Below are positions 57,301 to 64,000 of a DNA stretch of 64,000 nt, one piece after another; the first letter of the stretch is position 1, and every line of letters begins with the position of its first letter. The stretch covers positions 158,719-222,718 of the forward strand of contig WHVA01000152.1 of assembly GCA_015179125.1 (NCBI GenBank), written 5' to 3'. Position numbers and translations under genes: made by a program. Origin of the DNA: Gautieria morchelliformis. Its lineage: Eukaryota > Basidiomycota > Agaricomycetes > Gomphales > Gomphaceae. Under the pieces are notes generated by a model that was not told the DNA's origin, searched no databases, and saw only the letters and a program-made list of their open reading frames with translations.

Positions 57301-58240
57301 CTCCGAAGCAAGTTGTTTCCGACCGAGGTCCGCAGTTTGTCGCGGAACTGACTCGGAGCTCTACCGCCTGCTCGGCATAAAGCTGGCTACCACCACAGCA
57401 TACCATCCACAGGGTGACGGACAGACGGAACGGGTCAATCAGGAGTTGGAGCAATATCTCCGCCTCTTTGTCAATGAGAGGCAGGATGACTGGGATGAGT
57501 TACTTCCACTGGCGGAATTCCAATACAACAACCATGTACATTCCGCCACACAACAGACTCCCTTCATGCTTGACTCCGGACGACACCCACGGATGGGCTT
57601 CGAACCGCCAGGCGAGTCCCGACTCGAGACCGTCAATGAGTTCCGAGACCGCATGGACTCCACCCTTTCGGAAGCAAGTCGGCCCTTGCGAAGGCCAAGG
57701 ATGACATGGCAAGGTACTACAACCAACGCCGGTTCCTGCCCCGGAGTACCAAGTTGGAGACAAGGTGTATCTAGATGCAAGTGACATCCGCACCACACGC
57801 CCTTCACAGAAGCTTGCCCACCGCTACCTTGGGCCCTTCACAGTGATGCGGAGGGTTGGACGGAATGCATACCGCCTCGACTTCCGATGTCCATGTCCCG
57901 CCTCCACCCCGTCTTCACGTGGTGAAGTTACTCCCCTATGCTTGAGGACCCAATTCCAGGTCGGAAGGCTCATCCGCCACCTCTGCCAGAGATTGTAGAT
58001 GGGGAAGAGCACTATGTGGTGGAACGGATCCTGGACAGCCGGTTTGTGCGAGGACGACTCCAATTCCTCGTGAAATGGGAAGGGTATGGGTACGAGGAGA
58101 ATTCGTGGGTCCCGGAGCAAGATGTTTCCGCCCGGACAAGCTCGGGGAGTTCTATAGGACACACCCGGTGCCCTCGCCGGATCCGCTCGTTGGCATTTCA
58201 ATCCCTCGTGTCCCGTGCTTCGAGGACGCAGCACGCTAGA
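54359..58240 (+). pseudogene. Chromovirus pol: protease, RT, RNase H, integrase, chromodomain
   Basis: Protease: LVDCGATGQFIDRDYVERNR (about 54630), then SLGKQDIILGFTWLQEHNPE. RT: after a frame change near 55210, MASPVFFIKKKDGSLRLVQD and YPIPLISELITQLRGARYF. A TAG at 55726-55728 interrupts FEP[18 protein letters not shown], and the catalytic [11 protein letters not shown] follows (about 55828), then a frameshift. RNase H: a TGA at 56258-56260 (RPY-stop-VEADSSNTATGAV), then [20 protein letters not shown]. Integrase: a zinc-binding segment around [12 protein letters not shown] with stops, and core pieces YHPQGDGQTERVNQELEQYL (57400) with FQYNNHVHSATQQTPF. Chromodomain: [13 protein letters not shown] and [17 protein letters not shown] (about 58008-58118), keeping the Y-W-Y residues of the methyl-lysine cage. 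Not functional. Confidence 0.85.
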
Positions 58241-58250
58241 GAGGGGGTGA

Positions 58251-58731
58251 TGTCAGGGGACACCCTGTTTTCCATTTCCAGTTCCGACACCACACCCAGT
58301 TCCGACTCCATTTCCGACTCCGCTTCCGGTTCCGATTCCATCTCCGCCTCCGCTTTCGGAAATGATTCCGCTTCTGGGAGAACTTCCACCAGTTCTGTTC
58401 GCCTTCCCAGTTCCACTCCAATTTCCGAGTTCCACCCTCGGAACAGTGTCGGAAATCAAGCGACTCGCGTAATAGGTGACATCAAGGGTCGATCAAGGGT
58501 CAGGGAGGTGCAGGGTTGATGGCGGGTGCCAAGTGTTGTCCCTGGCTGCGCAGCGTAGTATAATACGGGCTCGCTGACATTGGGGGTCCTTAGACTTTTC
58601 TCTTTGGATTTCCCCTTGTCAGGTGAGAATCCCCTCTCTTGTATGCTCTGTTCATTTATACAGACTTTGGATTTCCCCTTGTCAGTTGTGTGGTAGTGTG
58701 ATCTCCACAACTAGCCAGGGTTGCCCTTACA
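58251..58731 (+). repeat. 3' LTR of the chromovirus, with 63-bp insert
   Basis: Starts TGTCAGGGGACACC and ends GTTGCCCTTACA. Compared with the 5' LTR it contains an extra ~63 bp near 58621-58683, bounded by the direct repeat GGATTTCCCCTTGTCAG. The insert begins GTGAGAATCCCC and contains TTTATACAG, so it resembles an unspliced intron, but a simple tandem duplication with divergence is also possible. Confidence 0.85.
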
Positions 58732-61700
58732 CCGTCCAGACATATCTCCAAAAGCAGGCGGCCGACGAAGGGACGCAAGGGCAGGGACAGAACGTAGAAG
58801 GGATAATATGGCTGGGGGATTTCAATAGGCATCACCCGACATGGGACGAGCTGAGGAATTCGCACCTGTTCACAAGGGCTAACCTCGATGAAGCGCAGAT
58901 ACTACTCGATGTGGTGGCCGAGCTGGACCTACAGATGATCCTCCCAAAGGGGACACCCACGCTGAGAGCAATGACCACGGGGAACCATACACGCACAGAT
59001 AATGTCTTCGCGTCTTCACCGCTAGCTGAAAGACTAACCAGTTGTAAGGCGGTGCCAGAGGAGAGACCCCCAAAGAGCGACCATTTCCCCATAGACACCA
59101 CGCTCGACGTCACCGTCAGAGACAGTACACAGATAGCGAAGCCCAACTTCAGACAGGTGGACTGGCGGGCCTACACAGAGCGACTCAAGGACAGGCTCGA
59201 ACAAGATATAAGCGCCCCAACACCGACCACCCCTCAGCAGTTCCACAGCCACCTAAGGACGCTGACAGAAGCGATCGCAGACGTGACGGAAGAGCTGGTA
59301 CCTAGAAGCAGGCCGTCGCCATTCATGAAACGCTGGTGGTCACTACAGCTCACACAGATCAGGGTGGAGACGAGACAGCTGGGCAGAAGGTCGTACGCGA
59401 GGCGGAACGACTCAGCAGACGCGGCGCATGAGGAATATAGAGTAGCCAGAAACCGGTATGCCGAGGCTATTGAAGGGTCGAAAAAGGACCACTGGAAGGA
59501 TTTCCTGGCCAGCATCGACCAGAAGACAATCTGGACAGCGCACAAATACGCATCGTCAGACGCAACCGACGGGGGGCGAGTGCGAGTGCCGACACTGGTA
59601 ACGACACGGGAAGAACGGCACATGGCTGACTGTGGAAACAAACGAACAAAAAGCGAACCTGCTCTTCAACACGTTCTTTCCACAACCAGCCGCTGGGATA
59701 GAACAAGTGCCGAGAGGCTACGAATATCCCACGCCAGCATTCAGATACCAGCCGATCTCAGACGAACAGATAAGGAGGGCAGTAGACAAGCTGAACCCGT
59801 TCAAGGCCCCGGGGGAGAACGGTATCCCAAACGTCCTTATCAAGCAGTGTATTGAAGTTCTACTTCCCTATATAGGACCACTATTCCGCGCGACTTTTGA
59901 ATTGGAAGTGTATCCAGCGGAATGGAGAGACTCGATCACGAGAGTCCTGCGCAAACCGGCGAAGGCAGACTATACCGACCCAGGAGCGTACAGGCCCATC
60001 GCCTTGCTAGACACGATAGGAAAAGTTCTGTCAGCATGCGTGGCCGAGGACCTGGTAAAAATGGCGGAAAAGCATCACCTGCTGCCCGACAACCATTTTG
60101 GATGTAGGCCAGGGCGGACCATGACCGATGCCATACACTACATAGTAGGAGAGGCCAAAGATGCATGGAGGAGGGGGAAGGTGCTGGGAGCGCTGTTTCT
60201 GGATATCAAGGGGGCTTTCCCAAGCATTTTGTTAGACAGACTCACTCACAACATGCGCAGAAAAGGGATACCCCAAGAATATACAGACTGGATACGCCGG
60301 AAGGTGCAAGGCAGGCTCACGACAGTCAGTTTCGACGATTACACTTCGACGACCAGACGGATAGAACGCGGGATGGACCAGGGCTGTCCGTTATCAGCAA
60401 TCGCATATCAATTCTATAACGCAGACCTGATAGATGTGGTAAAGAATAGAAGAGGGGAGGGCAGCGCAGGCTTCGTCGACGACACAACGTTGATAGCGGA
60501 AGGGGCCACACTCAGAGAGGCCTTTGACAAGCTCGCGGACATCATGAATAGACCTGGGGGCGCAAGCTGCTGGGCGACAGAGCACGACTGCCAATTCGCG
60601 ATCAAGAAGTTCGGCCTACTAGGACTCACCAGGCGCAGAGAAAGAGACCCAACAAGACCGGGTAAAACCAGGCCAATCCAGAGGCCCTCGATCAAAATTG
60701 GACAGCACGTAATAAAGCCGGCAGCGACGCACAAACTGTTGGGGTAATCGTCGACCAAGAACTGAGGTTCAAAGAGCACACGAACTACGCGCTAAGGAAG
60801 GGAGAGGCGTACATCGGGCAGTATAGGAGACTAGCGAAGCCAACGAAGGGAGCCACAGCTAAGCACATGAGAACCTACTACCTGACGGTGGCCGTACCGC
60901 GAATGCTATACGCAGCTGACATCTTCCTAATACCAGCCACCGAACGCGCCAAGGGAACGAAAGGACATATAAACAAGCTGGCTCGAATACAGAGACAGGC
61001 CGCACTGGACATAACAGGGGCCCTAAGGACCACAGCAACCGACACGCTTGATGCCCATGCCAACCTCCTGCCGTTCCCGCTTCTAGTCTCCAAGCTAGTG
61101 CACAGTGCGGCGGTACGGCTAGCCTGCTTGCCACATAGCCATCCCCTCACCACGAAGATAAGAAGGGCTGCCAAAAGATACGTAAAGCGGCATCGCTCGC
61201 CCCTCCACGAGATCCTGCATGCTTACAGCCTGAAACCAGACAGCATGGAGAAGATCCAAACTGTAGTGTTTGGGCCCAAATGGGCCCCGGCTTTCCGCAC
61301 GAAAATCCCACAGAGCAAGGAACAAGCAATAGCGGAGATCGAAGGAGAGAACGCGGACGTGATGGTATTCACAGATGGGTCATGCATAGAGGGCGGAGTA
61401 GGGGCGGCAGCGGTACTGTACAAAAAACGGGAGAGAGCACAGAGCGGCGCGGCTACACATGGGCCCCGAGAGTGAGCACACGGTATTTGAGGCTGAACTG
61501 ACAGCGGCGGCTATGGGAGCCAAAATGCTCAATGAGGAGACGGGCAGAAGATACGCGATAGCTCTGGACAACCAGGCAGCGATCCAAACGACCCGAACTG
61601 AGAGCGCCATATCAGGACAGTACATAGTCAACGCTCTACACAGACAAGTCCAAAGAGTCGTCGAGCGACAGCCAGCGGTGAAAGTCGTCATGAGATGGGT

Positions 61701-62331
61701 ACCGGGGCACGAGGGCATAGAGGGAAACGAAAGAGCAGACGAGGAGGCCAAAAAGGCAGCGAAAGGGGACTCCAGCAGAGACCAGGAGATACCCATAGAA
61801 TGTCGAGGGAATATGCCAATAAGCAGGACCGCCGAGACCCAGAGACACAACTCAGAACTCAAGCGGATGGCGAGGAATATGTTTGCTAAGTCCCCCAGAG
61901 CACAGCGCGCGTTCGAAATTGACCCGAGCACGCCGTCAGCAGCATTTTCAAAGATTACCAAAGACATGCCACGCCGACACGCTAGCCTACTTGTACAGCT
62001 TAGGACAGGGCACATCGCGCTAAACAAACACCTGTACAAGATCGGCAAAGCGCACTCACCCATGTGCCCAGCATGCAGAAACGTGCAGGAAACCGTCAAT
62101 CACTACCTATTCCGATGCCCGGCGTACAGCGAACAAAGGAAGCGTTTGGAAAAGGGGTTGAGGAGAGGGGCAAAGTCTGTGAAAACGCTTCTAGGAAGCC
62201 ACAAGGCCATGGAACACACCTTTCGATATATAAACGATACGGGCAGGTTCGAGAAGACATACGGAGATCTATCTTTACAGGTGAAGAAGAGGGACAAAAG
62301 GAAGAGGGCAGAGACGGGAACTAGGAGCTAG
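58732..62331 (+). pseudogene. LINE ORF2: endonuclease, RT, RNase H, CCHC
   Basis: Endonuclease part: IIWLGDFNRHHPTWDELRNS and TTGNHTRTDNVF, then KSDHFPI. After a frameshift near 59640 comes reverse transcriptase: FKAPGENGIPNVLIKQCIEV, AYRPIALLDTIGKVLSACVA, ALFLDIKGAFPSILLDRL and the catalytic AGFVDDTTLIAEGA (about 60467). A frameshift near 60745 precedes the thumb region. Ribonuclease H then shows VMVFTDGSCIEGGVGAAAVL (about 61362), a frameshift near 61460, FEAELTAAAMGAKML, ALDNQAAIQTTR and WVPGHEGIEGNERADEEAKK. The protein ends with a CCHC motif CPACRNVQETVNHYLFRC and a stop at 62331. RNase H plus CCHC after RT fits Tad1-like LINEs. At least three frameshifts make it inactive, but the domains are otherwise well kept. 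Confidence 0.9.
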
Positions 62332-62507
62332 AAGAGAAGGCGCGCAGCCGCACACACTACCTCGCCCACATAGGCATGGACAAACCCGGGGCTTTGCCCG
62401 TCGAGGACAAGTAGAGGTCGAGGACAAAAGGCGAGAAGGAGAACAGGTAGAACGAAATTGTACACACCGTCTTACATAGGGCACGGCCCCAAAAGACGAA
62501 AAATTGG

Positions 62508-62509
<2 letters not shown>

Positions 62510-62541
<32 letters not shown>
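62510..62541 (+). other. Poly(A) tail of the LINE
   Basis: Thirty-two consecutive A following GAAAAATTGGAT, 180 bp after the ORF2 stop. It marks the 3' end and plus orientation of the LINE. Confidence 0.9.
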
Positions 62542-62543
<2 letters not shown>

Positions 62544-62586
62544 AGTCCATCTTACATGTCCTACCAACATCCGAAGCTTAAACACG

Positions 62587-64000
62587 ATGAGGGTGCAACC
62601 TCCCCCACCTCCTCCCACCAAATTGGGCCGCTATCGCATTATGTCTCCCATGCGGAAGTCCGTGTCTCGCCCTTGCAGCTCGGCGCCGCGAGCATAGGCG
62701 ATAAATGGTCGGGAATCATGGGCAGCATGGACAAAGAATCATCTCTCTCAAGCTACTCGACGCCTTTTATGATGCCGGCGCAAGTGCTCGACTTGTCCCC
62801 AAAATCGCGACGCCTAACATGCCTATAGGGAAATTTTATTGACACAGCTAATTCCTATCAAGACGAAACCTCAGAGAAATTCATAGGGGATTGGATGGGA
62901 AAGCGCGGTATTAGAGATCAGATGGTCATTGCCACAAGTACACCGCACACTACAAGAAAGCCGACAGTGCCATCCGAATTCAGATGAACTATACGAGCAA
63001 CAGCCACAAGTCTCTCCACATGTCTGTCGAGGCAAGTCTGAAAAAACTCAGAACGACTTACATCGACATTCTCTACGTGCATTGTAAGTTTTGTTCTCGC
63101 TGCATTAGTAGGGGGCTAATTCATGCTCTTTTACAGGGTGGTCGTTTGACACTTCTGCGGAGGAAGTTATGAACAGCCTGCATAGCCTTGTCGTCGCTGG
63201 GAAAAGTCCTCTATCTGGCACGCCGGATGATATTATCGATTAGTGCTCCGCTCACCGTCAGCTTATTACCAAGGTGTCTCGGTGCGCATGGATTTCACAT
63301 TTCAGCTCGGAGATGATTGATTGATATTTGGTGAATGGCTTAGGATACTCCGGCATGGGTCGTAGTGAAAGCGAATCAATGGCCAAGTTCCATGGCAAAA
63401 CGCCCTTCTGCATATACCAGGGCAAGTGGAGTATTCTTGAGCGCAGCTTTGAGCGCGACATCATACCCATGGCGAAGTCGGGAGGCCTTGCTCTTGCGCC
63501 CTGGGAGTTATGGCCAGCACAAACAGATGACGGACGAAGAAAAAGACGTCGTAAGGAAAGTGGCGAGGGAGGTCGTACGGCTGCGAGTTCGACTTGGAAC
63601 GAACACCAGATGAGGTCAAGATCAGCACAAGCTGGAGGAGATCGCAAAAGAAGTCGGCACACAACATATCACCGCCGTCGCCGTTGCGTATGTGATGCAT
63701 GCGTGTCCTTTCAGCGCGTCGTTGCTGGCTAGGGGCTAGCGTTGACTGATCTTCCGGTATAGAAAGCGCGCTACGTGTTCTACTCATAGGAGGACGAAAA
63801 GTCGAACATCTCCACGATAACTTCGAGGCGCTTGATATCAAACTTACACCTGCGCAGGTTAAAGCTGTGGAGGAGGTGCTACCTTTTAATGAAGGCTACC
63901 CGAAAATCATGGTGGTGAGTATCAATGCTATCTGTACGTTGCAGTGGCTCACATGCATTCCCACAGGGTGACGGTACACACGACCGATCTGGGTGGCAGA
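62587..64000 (+). pseudogene. Aryl-alcohol-dehydrogenase-type aldo-keto reductase, pseudogene
   Basis: Relic of an NADPH-dependent AKR of the AAD group, enzymes reducing aryl aldehydes. ATG 62587 gives MRVQPPPPPPTKLGRYRIMS. After a frameshift come VRVSPLQLGAASIGDKW and MGSMDKESS, then LLDAFYDAG. A GC-AG intron (62780-62828) joins it to [20 protein letters not shown] (the catalytic-type Asp and Tyr region). A one-base loss near 62935 precedes [11 protein letters not shown] and SVEASLKKLRTTYIDILYVH. A GT-AG intron (63084-63136) leads to WWSFDTSAEEVMNSLHSLVV, then a stop TAG near 63240. Further pieces are CIYQGKWSILERSFERDIIP, GLALAPWE and VGGRKVEHLHDN, with ALDIKLTPAQVKAVEEVLPF near 63830. A terminal intron (63915-63966) precedes the window edge. 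Four or more frameshifts or stops make it non-functional. Confidence 0.85.
62780..62828 (+). other. GC-AG intron in the AKR pseudogene
   Basis: 49 nt, GCAAGT at the donor and CCTATAG at the acceptor. It splices DAG to GNFIDTAN in frame. GC donors with an otherwise perfect AAGT are the accepted minority class. Confidence 0.7.

Larger units (their letters stand above)
52576..58731 (+). mobile_element. Full-length Ty3 chromovirus, defective
   Basis: LTR (52576-52999), gag, protease, reverse transcriptase, RNase H, integrase, chromodomain, purine-rich tract (58237-58249), LTR (58251-58731). The gene order and C-terminal chromodomain identify a chromovirus. The LTRs differ at about 14 of ~415 aligned sites, plus a 12-bp repeat-length change and a 63-bp insert in the 3' LTR. 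Flanking bases (GAGGC left, CCGTC right) do not match, so there is no target duplication. The coding region has several stops and frameshifts. Confidence 0.9.
58732..62541 (+). mobile_element. Tad-like LINE, 5'-truncated, with poly(A) tail
   Basis: A non-LTR retrotransposon whose first base after the chromovirus LTR falls inside the endonuclease domain. It continues to a 32-A tail (62510-62541). ORF1 and the first ~130 residues of the endonuclease are absent, and no LINE sequence is found left of the chromovirus at 52575. The truncation therefore either predates the chromovirus or came with a deletion at the LTR edge. Confidence 0.85.

Overview
This window looks like transposon-dense genomic DNA of a filamentous basidiomycete, most likely an Agaricomycete. 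The evidence is short spliceosomal introns of about 45-70 nt with CTAAT-like branch sites, Plavaka (KDZ-type) transposases, Tad-like LINEs, chromoviral Ty3 elements, fungal Helitrons, a C2/NACHT/WD40 STAND gene, a DUF6532-type gene and an aryl-alcohol-dehydrogenase-type aldo-keto reductase relic. I cannot name the species. Most of the 64 kb is nested mobile DNA and host genes are few.

Layout: 1-566 is the broken end of a Plavaka transposase. 1.6-8.2 kb is one copy (A) of a leucine-rich-repeat-like gene, hit three times by one family of integrase-type DNA transposons with TATGGC... termini. The complete member (2174-8065) carries a DDE integrase-like transposase, an accessory zinc-motif protein and, head-to-head with the transposase, a BTB/POZ-type host gene. 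A relative begins at 8290 and is cut at 14483 by a Ty3 element (LTR plus gag-protease). That Ty3 element is broken at 16622, where an old Helitron starts. A second Helitron with an intact 1627-aa Rep-helicase lies inside the old one (23078-29907). From 30.3 to 35.2 kb is a minus-strand Tad-like LINE relic with two solo LTRs of one family in and beside it.

36.6-41.7 kb is the most host-like locus: a minus-strand NACHT-WD40 gene with five introns and fifteen nearly identical WD40 units. 42.9-43.7 kb is the uninterrupted but frameshifted copy B of the LRR-like gene; it shows exactly where the transposons landed in copy A. 45.6-49.2 kb is a DUF6532-type gene disrupted by an LTR-like insert and a 677-bp hAT deletion derivative. 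49.4-52.5 kb is a second Plavaka transposase with a ~398-bp internal inversion. 52.6-58.7 kb is a decayed full-length chromovirus with both LTRs. 58.7-62.5 kb is a 5'-truncated Tad-like LINE with a poly(A) tail. 62.6 kb to the end is an aldo-keto reductase pseudogene.

The nesting gives a relative history: the chromovirus fragment and integrase-type transposons predate the old Helitron, which predates the young Helitron. Several element reading frames are broken by TGA where related proteins usually carry arginine, as expected from C-to-T change at CGA codons.
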